DNA of 64,000 bases, taken from the NCBI RefSeq assembly GCF_002993285.1, contig NZ_CP027433.1, positions 3,224,001-3,288,000 of the forward strand. The letters are read 5' to 3'. The position numbers and the translations under genes were made by a program. Positions 38,607-47,685 of this stretch are shown here, piece after piece; the stretch's first letter is position 1, and the number at the start of each line of letters is the position of its first letter. The notes beneath the pieces were generated by a model. The model worked only from the letters and a program-made list of their open reading frames with translations. It was not told the origin of the DNA and did not search any database. The stretch comes from Gordonia iterans (GTDB taxonomy: Bacteria; Actinomycetota; Actinomycetes; Mycobacteriales; Mycobacteriaceae).

Positions 38607-39638
38607 TTAGTCCTCCGTGACCACCGGAAGGTGGCGCGTGAGGTGCAGAATCCCATGCTCGTCGGCGGGATCGGCGGGCGTGAGCACCTCGCACAGCGCC
38701 TCCCGGGCGGCCCCGGCATCGAGGCCGGCGCCGATGATCACCAGGCTCGTCTCCGCCCGCCCGTCCGGCCAAGGGCGCACCCCGACCCGCACGAAGCCAC
38801 CGACGGCGTGCACCTCGTAGGCGTGGTCGCGGTGGCCCGGCAGGTCGACCAGGGCCAGGCCCTTGCACCGGTACGCGCCGGCCGGCGGCCGCTCCAGCAG
38901 CGCGGCGAGCCGCCGAGGGTCCACCGGGTCGGGGGTCTGCACCGCGACGGACTCGAAAGCGTCGTGCAGGTGCGCATGCGCGTGACCAGGGTGCTCGAGG
39001 AGCTCGCCGATGGTCAGCTGGCGCGGCTCGTCGTCGTACGACGACCCTCCGGTCGCCTCGGCCAGCAGCCCGGGATCGACTGCCCCACCGATCACCGGCA
39101 GTGCCGGGGCGGTCGCGTTGAGCTCCCGCACCCGCTTCAGCACCGCGTCGAGTCCGGCCTCGGACACCAGGTCCTTCTTGTTCACCACCACCAGATCGGC
39201 GACCGCCAGGTGCCCGGCGACCGACGGATGTTCGGCAAGCGTGCGTTCGACGAGGGCCGCGTCGACCACGTACACCAGCCCGCCATAAGCCACCCGGCGA
39301 TCCCGCGCCGCGAGCACCAGGCGGATGAGCGCGCGGGGCTCGGCGATCCCGCTGGCCTCGATGACGATCGCGTCGACGCCCGAGCGCGCGAGTTCGGCCA
39401 GCGCCTCCGCCAAACCTTCGGCATCGGTGGTGCAGCAGATGCAGCCGTTGGCCAGATTCAGCGTCCCGGCGGAACGGCCGGACACCAGCAGGGCGTCGAC
39501 GTTCACCGCCCCGAAGTCGTTCACCAGCACCCCGAACCGCCGACCTGCGGAGTGCCGCAGCAGATGATTGAGAATCGTGGTCTTGCCGGCACCGAGGAAA
39601 CCGGCGAGAACGACGACGGGGACGCCGCGGGCGTCCAT
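38607..39638 (-). CDS. CobW/COG0523 GTPase, putative zinc metallochaperone
   Basis: A 343-residue G3E GTPase. It has the P-loop GFLGAGKTT (13-21), the metal-binding CxCC motif GCICC (C66, C68, C69), Walker B EASGIAEP and NKKD. A His-rich linker (HPGHAHAHLHD) precedes the C-terminal CobW_C domain. These proteins deliver metal, usually zinc under starvation. The ATG at 39638 directly abuts the TAA of the upstream TrhO gene, so the two are coupled. No Zur box was found by eye. Confidence 0.93.
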   Translation of the reverse strand: MDARGVPVVVLAGFLGAGKTTILNHLLRHSAGRRFGVLVNDFGAVNVDALLVSGRSAGTLNLANGCICCTTDAEGLAEALAELARSGVDAIVIEASGIAEPRALIRLVLAARDRRVAYGGLVYVVDAALVERTLAEHPSVAGHLAVADLVVVNKKDLVSEAGLDAVLKRVRELNATAPALPVIGGAVDPGLLAEATGGSSYDDEPRQLTIGELLEHPGHAHAHLHDAFESVAVQTPDPVDPRRLAALLERPPAGAYRCKGLALVDLPGHRDHAYEVHAVGGFVRVGVRPWPDGRAETSLVIIGAGLDAGAAREALCEVLTPADPADEHGILHLTRHLPVVTED

Positions 39639-40490
39639 TTACGATTCCTCCCGGCAGTCCGTGCAGAGCACCGCGAGTTCACGACCCAGCCGGTCCGGAT
39701 GGTTCACCACCCGGTTGGTCGGCGCATCGCATTCGCGGCAGCGACCGATCACCCGGGCACGATCGGAGAAGTCCACCGACATCCGTTTGTCGAACACATA
39801 CAGCGAGCCCTCCCAAAGACCGTCGTCGCCGAACCGCTCTCCATAACGGACGATCCCGCCGTCGAGCTGATAGACCTCCGAGAATCCCCGATTGCGCAGC
39901 AGCACGCTCAGCACCTCGCAACGGACCCCGCCCGTGCAGTACGTCACCACCGGACGTTCTTTCAGGTGATCGAGGGCCCCGGATTCGATCAGCGGAACGA
40001 AGTCACGAGTGGTGGACACCGGGGGAATCACCGCGCCTGCAAATCGGCCGATCTCCGCTTCTATCGCATTCCGGCCGTCGAGAAACACCACCTCGTCACC
40101 GCACTCCTCCACCAGACGGTGCACCCCCTCGGGCGAGAGCCGGGCCCCGCCGCCCACCAGACCGTCCGCCGTCACGACCAACGAGTCCGGGGCGCCGAAG
40201 GAGACGATCTCCGGGCGTACTTTGACGCTCAGCCGCGGGAAATCGTCACCGGCCCCCTCCGACCATTTGACGTCCGCATTCCGGAAAGCCGGATAGCCGC
40301 GCGTGGCGCGCACATATCGTTTGACGTCAGGCAGGTCGCCGCCGACTGTCGCGTTGATGCCGTGGGATGACACGATGATCCTGCCGCGCAGCCCCAGCGA
40401 CTCACAGACCGCGGACTGCCAGAGGCGGATCGCATCGGGATCCGGCAGCGGCGTGAACACATAGAACAGCACGATCTTGGGAGTGGCCAC
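39639..40490 (-). CDS. trhO: tRNA uridine-34 hydroxylase TrhO (UPF0176 rhodanese)
   Basis: A 283-residue protein of the UPF0176 family, which forms 5-hydroxyuridine at the wobble position of tRNA. An N-terminal ferredoxin-like domain ([28 protein letters not shown]) leads to the rhodanese domain with the catalytic Cys in [14 protein letters not shown]. The zinc-like Cys pairs CREC and CTDC sit at the C-terminus. The GTG at 40490 was chosen because the conserved N-terminus starts there. The gene runs into the CobW-like gene. Confidence 0.93.
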   Translation of the reverse strand: MATPKIVLFYVFTPLPDPDAIRLWQSAVCESLGLRGRIIVSSHGINATVGGDLPDVKRYVRATRGYPAFRNADVKWSEGAGDDFPRLSVKVRPEIVSFGAPDSLVVTADGLVGGGARLSPEGVHRLVEECGDEVVFLDGRNAIEAEIGRFAGAVIPPVSTTRDFVPLIESGALDHLKERPVVTYCTGGVRCEVLSVLLRNRGFSEVYQLDGGIVRYGERFGDDGLWEGSLYVFDKRMSVDFSDRARVIGRCRECDAPTNRVVNHPDRLGRELAVLCTDCREES

Positions 40491-40491
40491 A

Positions 40492-41271
40492 GTGCAAGGG
40501 TACGGAGTGCGCCGGGGACGACGAAGCGCAGGCCTGCGCGTGACAGCGGCGATCGCGGCCGCCGCCGCGCTCGCCGTGACCGCCTCCGGATGCGGCCTTC
40601 TGGAGGAGCAGAACCGGTCCAAGCCGATCGAGATCCCCGGCACCAACGCACTGGTGACCGAGTCGGCGCCGGCGAGCCTGTCGACGAGCCAGACCCCGGT
40701 CACCACCTCGCGCACGTACACCCCGGCGCCCCGGGACAGTTACGACCGGCTGATCTCCAGTGCCCCCCGCGCCGGCCTCGCCGACTTCCGGCGCGGCGCC
40801 ACGACAGCGGCCGGCGAGCGCCTGGAAGGCCTTTCGGGGATCCACTTCTCCACCCCCGATCGCGTGATCCGTTGTTCCACCGGGAACAACGGCGCCGACG
40901 CCCTGGTCTGCGCGTCCGACCGCATCGACGGCCCGGATGCGGCGCCGCACGATGCCCCGGCGGGATGCGAGTGGGATCCGAACCTGGCGGTGTTGAGTGC
41001 GAGCGGATTCTCCGCCGGCGGTTGCACCAATCTCTATCCGGTCCTCTATCGCTCACACATCCTGGAATACGGGGAATCGATCGTCGTCGACCGGTTCTCC
41101 TGTCTCAGTGAAGTAGCAGGCCTCTACTGCCTGGCGGCAGGCTCGGATGAGGGCTTTGCGATCACCCGCACCGGGGTGGAAAAGATCCACCCGGAAGAGC
41201 GGGCCCCGAACGACCTGATCGGCGATACTCCGGCAGACTCATCGGCTGTCACCACCACTCCCACACGCTGA
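40492..41271 (+). CDS. Putative lipoprotein, cysteine-rich
   Basis: A protein of about 259 residues with a twin-Arg-containing basic start (RRGRRSAG), a hydrophobic stretch and a lipobox-like TASGC, then a Ser/Thr-rich linker and a domain with six further cysteines. Segments such as [16 protein letters not shown] and [13 protein letters not shown] text suggest disulfide-bonded structure. I do not recognise the function, though similar proteins are common in mycolata. The start is uncertain: GTG 40492, GTG 40507 and TTG 40477 are all open. The first lies one base from the divergent trhO start, so the promoter must be inside the other gene or the start is later. Confidence 0.7.
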   Translation: MQGYGVRRGRRSAGLRVTAAIAAAAALAVTASGCGLLEEQNRSKPIEIPGTNALVTESAPASLSTSQTPVTTSRTYTPAPRDSYDRLISSAPRAGLADFRRGATTAAGERLEGLSGIHFSTPDRVIRCSTGNNGADALVCASDRIDGPDAAPHDAPAGCEWDPNLAVLSASGFSAGGCTNLYPVLYRSHILEYGESIVVDRFSCLSEVAGLYCLAAGSDEGFAITRTGVEKIHPEERAPNDLIGDTPADSSAVTTTPTR

Positions 41272-41305
41272 AAAAGCAATAGTGCGCTTCTCGGTCGATC
41301 TTTTG

Positions 41306-41311
41306 TAGACT
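41306..41311 (+). promoter_or_regulatory. Possible -10 box of lsr2
   Basis: TAGACT stands in a locally AT-rich stretch about 60 bp before the lsr2 start. No good -35 hexamer is seen at 16-18 bp. This is a weak prediction. Confidence 0.3.
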
Positions 41312-41367
41312 ATCGGCGAAAGCTTTGTCGCACCTGCGCGCAATCTCCGACCCGAAAGGCCGAATTC

Positions 41368-41688
41368 ATGGCGAAACGCACCAAGATCCAGATCGTCGAC
41401 GACATCGACGGAGCCGAACTCGACGAGTACGAAACCGTACGGTGGAGCTTGGACGGGAAGAACTACGAATTCGACACCTCACCCGAGCACGCCGCCGAGT
41501 TCCGCGACGCCGTCGCCACCTACGTCGCCGCCTCGCGCACGGTGGGTCGCACCGGCGGCCGCCGTGCCGCCGCCCCGAAGACCGACACCCGGGCCATCCG
41601 CGCCTGGGCCAACGCCAACGGTTTCACCGTGAGCGACCGCGGCCGCATCCCGGCCGAGATCATCGCCGCCTACGAAGCCGCGAACTGA
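41368..41688 (+). CDS. lsr2: Lsr2 nucleoid-associated protein
   Basis: A 106-residue H-NS-like xenogeneic silencer of actinobacteria. The N-terminal dimerisation domain (MAKRTKIQIVDDIDGAELDE...) and the C-terminal DNA-binding domain (ATRAIRAWA-type TDTRAIRAWANANG) are present, with the AT-minor-groove hook RGRIP (residues near 91-95). It binds AT-rich DNA and represses acquired genes. AAAGG lies upstream of the ATG. A strong hairpin follows. Confidence 0.97.
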   Translation: MAKRTKIQIVDDIDGAELDEYETVRWSLDGKNYEFDTSPEHAAEFRDAVATYVAASRTVGRTGGRRAAAPKTDTRAIRAWANANGFTVSDRGRIPAEIIAAYEAAN

Positions 41689-41714
41689 CGCACGCCTGAC
41701 TTCCCCAGCCAGCC

Positions 41715-41747
41715 CCGAACGCCCCGGCACACCGCCGGGGCGTTCGG
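41715..41747 (+). terminator. lsr2 terminator hairpin
   Basis: A perfect 13-bp stem (41715-41727 with 41735-41747) with a 7-nt loop lies 27 bp after the lsr2 stop. No T-tract follows. Confidence 0.75.
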
Positions 41748-41830
41748 CATCGCCGCCGACGCTCCACACCTTCGCGTCATGGTGGTTTTAATTGCCCTGC
41801 GCCGCGGTCGGGCCGATAGGCTCACCTCTC

Positions 41831-43570
41831 ATGTCCCTGCACTCGTTTCGCCGCCGGCTGCTGGCGCTGATCCTGGTCGCCTTCGGTGTGCTCGTCGTGG
41901 CGTCCTGCGGGACAGCCGACGACGACAGCGGTAAAGACGGCCTCTGCGCCCCGCCCGGCATCAAGACCGCGACCGCCGCGCCGGAGAATCTGAACACCTC
42001 CGATCAAGCCGTCGACACCTTCACCACACCGACGGTGGCGCCCCTGGAGTCGATCGATGTCAACCAGTTGGGCCTGATCCAGCCGGGCGTCCTGACGGTC
42101 GGCACACTCTCCGACGCGCCGCCGAGCATCTGCCTCAACAGTTCAGGCCAGTACACCGGGTTCGACAACGAACTCCTCAAGGCCGTCGCCGCCAAGATCG
42201 GTCTCGAGATCAAGTTCGTCGGCACCGAGTTCGCCGGTCTGCTGGCCCAGGTCGCCAACAAGCGGTTCGACGTCGGGTCGTCGTCGATCACCACCACCGC
42301 CGAGCGCCGCAAGAACGTCGCCTTCACCAACGGCTACGACTTCGGCTACTTCTCACTGGTCGCCTCGCAGACCGGTGCGGTGCAGGGATTCGACGACCTG
42401 AGCGGGAGTCACCGGATCGGCGTGGTCCAGGGGACCGTGCAGGACGACTTCGTCACCAACACCCTGAACCTGGACCCGGTCAAGTTCCCCGACTACGCCA
42501 CGGCCTACGCCAACCTCAAGAGCGGGCAGATCGACGCCTGGGTGGCACCGAGCCAGCAGGCCGAGGGCGCCATCCAGGACGGCGACGGCATGGCCATCTT
42601 GGAGGACACGTTCAGCGTCAACAACTTCGTCGGCTGGGCCGCCCCGATCGGCAACCAGAAGCTGATCGACGCGCTGAACAGCGGACTGGACGCGGTGATC
42701 GCCGACGGCACGTGGGCCTCGCTGTACACCGACTGGGTTCCCCGCGAACTGCCCGAGGGCTGGAAGCCCGGTTCCAAGGCCGCCCCCGAGCCTCAGCTCC
42801 CGGACTTCCGGACCCTCGCCGCCGAGAACGCCACCGATCCGAACTCCCCGGCGGTCGAGAGCAAGGGCACCCTCGCCCAACTGCAGGACACCTTCTTCAA
42901 CTGGGACCTGTACAAGCAGGCGTTCCCCGAACTGGTCAAGACCGGGCTGCCGAACACGATCATCCTGGCGATCGCGTCCGGCATCATCGGCACCGTACTC
43001 GGCATGCTGCTCGCGATGGGCGGCATCTCCCGGTCCCGGTGGCTGCGCTGGCCCGCCCGGGTGTACACCGACGTGTTCCGCGGGCTGCCCGCCGTCGTGG
43101 TGATCCTGATCATCGGTCTGGGCGTCGGTCCGCTGGTGAAGGACTGGACCGGCGGCAACCCCTACTGGCTCGGCGCCGTGGCGCTGGCGCTGCTGGCCGC
43201 GGCCTACATCGGCGAGATCTTCCGGTCCGGTATCCAGAGCGTGGAACCCGGGCAGATGGAGGCGGCCCGCGCACTCGGGCTCTCCTACCGGCGGTCCATG
43301 GCGCAGATCGTGGTCCCGCAGGGCGTGCGCCGGGTCCTGCCCGCGCTGATGAATCAGTTCATCGTGCTGATCAAGGACTCGTCGCTGATCTACTTCCTGG
43401 GTCTGCTGGCGACCCAGCGCGAGCTGTTCGCGGTCGGGCGCGACCTCAACGCCCAGACCGGCAACCTGTCGCCGCTGGTGGCCGCCGGCATCGTGTACCT
43501 GATCCTGACCGTGCCGCTGACCCACCTGGTGAACTACATCGACAAGCGTCTGCGGACCGGAAAGGCCTGA
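41831..43570 (+). CDS. Amino-acid ABC transporter: substrate-binding protein fused to permease
   Basis: A 579-residue fusion. A lipoprotein-type signal (LVAFGVLVVASCGT, lipid-anchored Cys) leads to a family-3 solute-binding domain (about 75-300: SICLNSSGQYTGFDNELLKA, RFDVGSSSITTTAERR, GVVQGTVQDDF). After a linker, the permease domain (about 350-575) has five or more helices and the EAA loop EAARALGLSYRRSMAQIVVPQG. It imports polar amino acids, probably glutamate/glutamine-type. Such fusions resemble GlnP of firmicutes. The start ATG 41831 has no strong ribosome site. The ATPase gene begins one base after the stop. Confidence 0.92.
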   Translation: MSLHSFRRRLLALILVAFGVLVVASCGTADDDSGKDGLCAPPGIKTATAAPENLNTSDQAVDTFTTPTVAPLESIDVNQLGLIQPGVLTVGTLSDAPPSICLNSSGQYTGFDNELLKAVAAKIGLEIKFVGTEFAGLLAQVANKRFDVGSSSITTTAERRKNVAFTNGYDFGYFSLVASQTGAVQGFDDLSGSHRIGVVQGTVQDDFVTNTLNLDPVKFPDYATAYANLKSGQIDAWVAPSQQAEGAIQDGDGMAILEDTFSVNNFVGWAAPIGNQKLIDALNSGLDAVIADGTWASLYTDWVPRELPEGWKPGSKAAPEPQLPDFRTLAAENATDPNSPAVESKGTLAQLQDTFFNWDLYKQAFPELVKTGLPNTIILAIASGIIGTVLGMLLAMGGISRSRWLRWPARVYTDVFRGLPAVVVILIIGLGVGPLVKDWTGGNPYWLGAVALALLAAAYIGEIFRSGIQSVEPGQMEAARALGLSYRRSMAQIVVPQGVRRVLPALMNQFIVLIKDSSLIYFLGLLATQRELFAVGRDLNAQTGNLSPLVAAGIVYLILTVPLTHLVNYIDKRLRTGKA

Positions 43571-43571
43571 G

Positions 43572-44330
43572 ATGAGCACCCCCGAGGTCCCCCTCGCCAC
43601 CCCGGATCCGGTCTCACTGACCGGACGCGACCTGCACCTGTCGTTCGGCGCCAACGACGTCCTGCGCGGCGTCGACATCCAGGTCGACGCAGGCACGACG
43701 ACCACCGTGATCGGCCCCTCCGGTTCGGGCAAGTCCACCCTGTTGCGCGTGCTCAACCGGCTGCACGAACCGCAGTCCGGCGACATCCTGATCGACGGGC
43801 GCTCGGTCCTGAAAGACAATCCCGACGAGTTGCGCCGGCGCATCGGCATGGTGTTCCAGCAGTTCAATCTGTTCCCGCACATGACGGTCGCGGACAACAT
43901 CGCCTTCGCGCCCCGCAAGATCCAGAAGCTCGGCAAGGACGAGGCTCGCGAACTGGCGATGCATCAGCTCGAGCTGGTCGGACTCACCGAGAAGGCGGAC
44001 GTGCGGCCGTCGACGCTGTCGGGCGGTCAGCAGCAGCGCGTGGCGATCGCCCGCGCGCTGGCGATGAAACCGCAGATCATGTTCTTCGACGAGGCCACCA
44101 GCGCCCTGGATCCGGAGCTGGTCAAGGGCGTGCTGGCGCTGATGACCGAGCTGTCGCGGGAGGGCATGACGATGGTGGTGGTGACCCACGAGATGGGCTA
44201 CGCCCGCAACGTCTCCGACAGCGTGCTGTTCATGGACGAGGGCGTCGTCGTGGAGACCGGCCCCCCGGATCGGCTGTTCGACGACCCGTCCAGCGACCGC
44301 CTGCAGAACTTCCTGTCCGAGGTGCTCTGA
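43572..44330 (+). CDS. Amino-acid ABC transporter ATP-binding protein
   Basis: A 252-residue GlnQ-type ATPase with Walker A GPSGSGKST near 49-57, Q-loop MVFQQFNLFPHMTV, signature LSGGQQQRVAIARALAM and Walker B IMFFDEATSALDPE, then the H-loop VTHEMGYARNV. It powers the fused receptor-permease encoded just upstream. The last nine codons and stop (44304-44330) are copied twice more downstream in a tandem repeat. Confidence 0.96.
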   Translation: MSTPEVPLATPDPVSLTGRDLHLSFGANDVLRGVDIQVDAGTTTTVIGPSGSGKSTLLRVLNRLHEPQSGDILIDGRSVLKDNPDELRRRIGMVFQQFNLFPHMTVADNIAFAPRKIQKLGKDEARELAMHQLELVGLTEKADVRPSTLSGGQQQRVAIARALAMKPQIMFFDEATSALDPELVKGVLALMTELSREGMTMVVVTHEMGYARNVSDSVLFMDEGVVVETGPPDRLFDDPSSDRLQNFLSEVL

Positions 44331-44753
44331 GCGTTTCGACACGCTCTCGCCCTAGCGGGCTCGATCGGCTCAACGAGCTACTTCGGAACCTTCGCCCCTT
44401 GAGCCCGGCGCGAGCGGTGGCAGAACTTCCTGTCCGAGGTGTTCTAAACGTTCCGACACGCTCTCGCCCTAGCGGGCTCGATCGGCTCAACGAGCTACTT
44501 CGGAACCTTCGCTCCTTGAGCCGGGCGCGAGCGAAGCGAGTGCCCGAGTCGAAAGGCCCCCGCCCCTTGAGCCGCGTCGAAAGGCCCCGCCCCTTGAGCC
44601 GGGCGCGAGCGGTGGCAGAACTTCCTGTCCGAGGTGTTCTAAACGTTCCGACACGCTCTCGCCCTAGCGGGCTCGATCGGCTCAACGAGCTACTTCGGAA
44701 CCTTCGCTCCTTGAGCCGGGCGCGAGCGAAGCGAGTGCCCGAGTCGAAAGGCC
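44304..44753 (+). repeat. Triplicated 3' end of the ABC ATPase gene plus intergenic repeat
   Basis: The gene end CAGAACTTCCTGTCCGAGGT through the stop occurs at 44304-44330, 44421-44447 and 44615-44641; the extra copies end in TTCTAA instead of CTCTGA. Each is followed by GACACGCTCTCGCCCTAGCG and related text. Copies 2 and 3 match from 44421-44559 and 44615-44753, 194 bp apart. No gene is seen in 44331-44754; the next gene's stop lies at 44755. Confidence 0.9.
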
Positions 44754-44754
44754 G

Positions 44755-45693
44755 TCAGGAGAGACCGAGGGCGGCGAACTCCGGCGACGCGTAGAACGGC
44801 GCCAGCCGGCGGCGGACGATCCGCTCCAGGAAGCCCTCGCGGTCGAGCCGGCCGATCACCACAGGCCCGAAGCGCAGCGCCTCCTCACGCAGATCGTCGG
44901 CGCCGATGCCGAGGTCCTCGATCACGTCGGCGAGCGGGGTGGCGCCGTAGGTGTCGAAGACCTCGTCGATCCCGGAGTCCAGGAGTGTCCGGAAGTACTC
45001 CGACTGCCGGAAATCGCGCCAGAACTCGAAAGCGATCACCACCACGTCCTCGACGTCGGACTCGGAGACGGTGTCCCGGAAACCGCCCACGGAGTCGTCG
45101 GCACGCCCGCGCCAGAAGTCCCGCACGGCGTCGAGCAACAGTTCGTCGGAATCCTCCCGCGCCGTCTCCAGCGCCATCTCGGTGCCACTGCGCGTGAGCC
45201 GTTCCACCAGCGAGGAGAGCCGGCGGCCGAGTCGCGTACCCACTCGCTCCTCGACCGCGCGCTGCATCACTTCGACGACGGTGTCGGTGGTGGTCGGGCT
45301 GTCGAGGACCTGATCGATCGCGCGCCGGGCGACCCGCAGATCCGTGGCCGTCGATGCCAGCTCGTCGAAGCGCCGCGTCTCGATCACGTCGGCCAGGCTG
45401 GTGGTCTCGTGGATCTCGTGCCGGTACAGGCGGGCGGCCACCTGGCCGGCCAGTTCCGGGATCGCCCCTTCCACCGGGAACGCCATGGTGTACTTGCGAG
45501 CCACCTGTTTGATCAGCTCGCGCGGCATCACGGTCTCCAGCGGCACCGTCCCGGCCTCGTCGAAGAAGCCCTCGATCTCCTCCTCGACGAGCGCCCGGAA
45601 CGCGGTCTCCTCGGTCAGCTGCCGGAGCCCGAAGGCCACCTGCGCGTCGAGCAGTCGAGCGGCGAGATCGTCGTCGGCGTTCTGCATGGTCAC
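44755..45693 (-). CDS. Conserved hypothetical protein, helical
   Basis: A 312-residue, largely alpha-helical, acidic soluble protein with no signal peptide or membrane segment. Repeating helices of similar pattern (RLGRRLSSLVERLTRSG, EVFDTYGATPLADVIEDLG, EGFLERIVRRRLAPFYASP) hint at a helical-repeat fold. I do not recognise the family. The start may be GTG 45693 or ATG 45687; neither has a clear ribosome site. Its stop abuts the repeat block at 44753, and the YoaK-like gene lies 16 bp upstream on the same strand. Confidence 0.75.
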   Translation of the reverse strand: MTMQNADDDLAARLLDAQVAFGLRQLTEETAFRALVEEEIEGFFDEAGTVPLETVMPRELIKQVARKYTMAFPVEGAIPELAGQVAARLYRHEIHETTSLADVIETRRFDELASTATDLRVARRAIDQVLDSPTTTDTVVEVMQRAVEERVGTRLGRRLSSLVERLTRSGTEMALETAREDSDELLLDAVRDFWRGRADDSVGGFRDTVSESDVEDVVVIAFEFWRDFRQSEYFRTLLDSGIDEVFDTYGATPLADVIEDLGIGADDLREEALRFGPVVIGRLDREGFLERIVRRRLAPFYASPEFAALGLS

Positions 45694-45709
45694 GAGGGTA
45701 TGCGAGAAC

Positions 45710-46453
45710 TCATCGGGTCGCGCCGTCCGGTCCCGCTCCGGGCGCGTTCGGACCGTGGACGTAGGTCTCGCGGCGGGACGACGGCGCCACCGCGCCGAAC
45801 ACGCCGCGGCGCTTGCGCTCGAAGGCGACGATCACCGTGATCACTGCCAGCAGTCCGGCGATCGGCCACAGTGCTCCACCCAGGCCGATCCACCGCAGCA
45901 TCGCCGCACCGACCACGCCGCCGGCCAGCAGCGAGGCCCAGAGCGCCAAGTGCCGGGCCCACAACCAGCGCGGGCCGCCCCGGAAAGCGTCGACCAGGCG
46001 CTGCCCGGCCTTCACCAGCGCCCCTGTCATGTAGGTCAGGCCGATGCTGGTCTCGCCCGCGCTGAGGAAGGTGGCGTTCACCACGCCCATCGACAGCGGC
46101 AGCAACACGGTCACCGGCACGCTTGAGTCGGTCAGGTCGCCGAGCGCCGCCGTGACCGCGACCAGGACCGAAGTGGCCGCGAGCACGGTGGTGCGCCCGT
46201 CCCCCACCCGCACCAGCACGGCGCCGAGCACGGTGCCGGCAAAGAACATGCCGATCAGCGTGCCCGCGAGCCGCACCGGACCCCAGTCGCCGTGCGCCAG
46301 GCTGGTCGCGAACTCGGTGGTGTTGCCGCTCATGAAGGAGACGAAGAACCCGCCGAGGTACACGTAGCCGATCGCATCCACGTAGCCGGCGGCGGCCGAC
46401 AGCACCACCGCCAGCGTCACCTCGCGCCGCGCGATCATCTTCACAGAGCACAT
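45710..46453 (-). CDS. YoaK/DUF1275 family membrane protein
   Basis: A protein of about 247 residues with six or seven membrane helices. The family pattern is plain: AAGYVDAIGYVYLGGFFVSFMSGNTT near the N-terminus and NATFLSAGETSIGLTYMTGALV in the middle. The function is unknown, perhaps small-molecule transport. The start is uncertain between ATG 46453 and ATG 46438. It is divergent from capA across about 80 bp. Confidence 0.88.
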   Translation of the reverse strand: MCSVKMIARREVTLAVVLSAAAGYVDAIGYVYLGGFFVSFMSGNTTEFATSLAHGDWGPVRLAGTLIGMFFAGTVLGAVLVRVGDGRTTVLAATSVLVAVTAALGDLTDSSVPVTVLLPLSMGVVNATFLSAGETSIGLTYMTGALVKAGQRLVDAFRGGPRWLWARHLALWASLLAGGVVGAAMLRWIGLGGALWPIAGLLAVITVIVAFERKRRGVFGAVAPSSRRETYVHGPNAPGAGPDGATR

Positions 46454-46533
46454 CGTCCCATCCGGCGCACCGGCGGGGCCCGGCACCCGGGCCGACCCGT
46501 CGTCCGTTCGGTGGATTGCGCCGGGACGCCCGG

Positions 46534-47685
46534 ATGGGCTCGCATCGCCGGGTGCGATCTCGACGACTGTCTCCCGGCCTGGCGCTGCTCGTGGCCGGCC
46601 TGTTCACCGTGACCGGGTGCAGCGTCGAGAGCTCGTCGACGGGGTCGTCGAAGGTTCCCTCGGCGAGCACGTCGGGTTCGACGACGTCGTCGGACGACGC
46701 CTCGGGCACCCTCACGCTCAGCTGGGTGGGCGACACCATCCTGGGCACCGACGACAAGTTCGGCGGTCTCACGCTGCCGGCCGCGTGGGCGCAGAGCGGC
46801 AAGGACCCGAACTACTTCTTCCAGAACGTCAAGAAGCACTTCGACGCCGACGACCTGACGATCGCGAACTTCGAAGTGGCCCTGACCAATTCGCGGAACA
46901 AGCGGTACAAGGGCGACGGCGAGGTTTACCACTTCCACGGCGAGCCCGCGATCGCGAAAACGCTCCCGGCCGGGGGCATCGACGTGGTGACGATCGCCAA
47001 CAACCACACGTGGGACTACGGGCGCAAAGGCTTCGACGACACCGTCAGGGCGCTGGACGCCGCCGGCGTCGAGTACGTCGGGGCGGGCAACCCCGGATAC
47101 GACGGCTCCGACTACGACCATCCGCTCCTGAAAGACGTCAAGGGAATCAAAGTCGGCCTGCTCAGCTACCAGACGTGGCAGGACACCCCGCAGACCCGGG
47201 CCAAGGTCCGCAGCGACATCGCCAAGCTCCGGAAAGACGGGGCGGCAGTGGTGATTCCATACTTCCATTGGGGACTGGAAGGCGTTCACGAACCGTACGA
47301 GGTGCAGCGCGACCTGGCGCGCGTCGCGATCGACGCCGGCGCCGACGCGGTGATCGGCACGCACCCGCACGTGCTCCAGTCGATGGACGTGTACAAGGGA
47401 AAGCTGATCGCGTACTCGCTCGGCAACTTCTCGTTCGGCGGCAACACCAACCCGAGCGACAAGCGCACGGTGATCCTGCAAACCCGGGTGAAGGTGGACG
47501 ACGGGAAGGTCGGCGCGGTCGAGTACCGGGTGATCCCCACCCGCCTGTCGCGCACCGAGAGTCACAACGACTACGTCCCGACGCCCTACGGCCCGGCCGA
47601 ATCGCGCCAGGTGGCGTCGTTCCTCAATCAGATCTCGCCGAACCTCGACGGCACCGTCTCGCAACGGTTCACACCGGTTCCGTGA
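46534..47685 (+). CDS. CapA-family lipoprotein (metallophosphatase fold)
   Basis: A 383-residue protein with a lipoprotein signal (lipobox FTVTGC, C29), a Ser/Thr linker and a CapA/PGA_cap domain: SWVGDTILGTDD, NFEVALTN, VVTIANNHTWDYG, IPYFHWGLEGV, GTHPHVLQ and YSLGNFSFGG. The metal-binding pattern resembles calcineurin-like phosphoesterases. CapA relatives act in poly-gamma-glutamate capsule systems, but no capBC genes are near, so the role here is open. The ATG at 46534 is preferred over the TTG at 46516. The 3' end overlaps the convergent membrane pseudogene by 17 bp. Confidence 0.9.
   Translation: MGSHRRVRSRRLSPGLALLVAGLFTVTGCSVESSSTGSSKVPSASTSGSTTSSDDASGTLTLSWVGDTILGTDDKFGGLTLPAAWAQSGKDPNYFFQNVKKHFDADDLTIANFEVALTNSRNKRYKGDGEVYHFHGEPAIAKTLPAGGIDVVTIANNHTWDYGRKGFDDTVRALDAAGVEYVGAGNPGYDGSDYDHPLLKDVKGIKVGLLSYQTWQDTPQTRAKVRSDIAKLRKDGAAVVIPYFHWGLEGVHEPYEVQRDLARVAIDAGADAVIGTHPHVLQSMDVYKGKLIAYSLGNFSFGGNTNPSDKRTVILQTRVKVDDGKVGAVEYRVIPTRLSRTESHNDYVPTPYGPAESRQVASFLNQISPNLDGTVSQRFTPVP

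Noticed and set aside
36285..40370. A 1361-codon open frame on the plus strand
   Set aside because: It runs opposite four well-supported genes (SDR, amidase, CobW-like, TrhO) and reads as His/Arg/Gln-rich shadow sequence.
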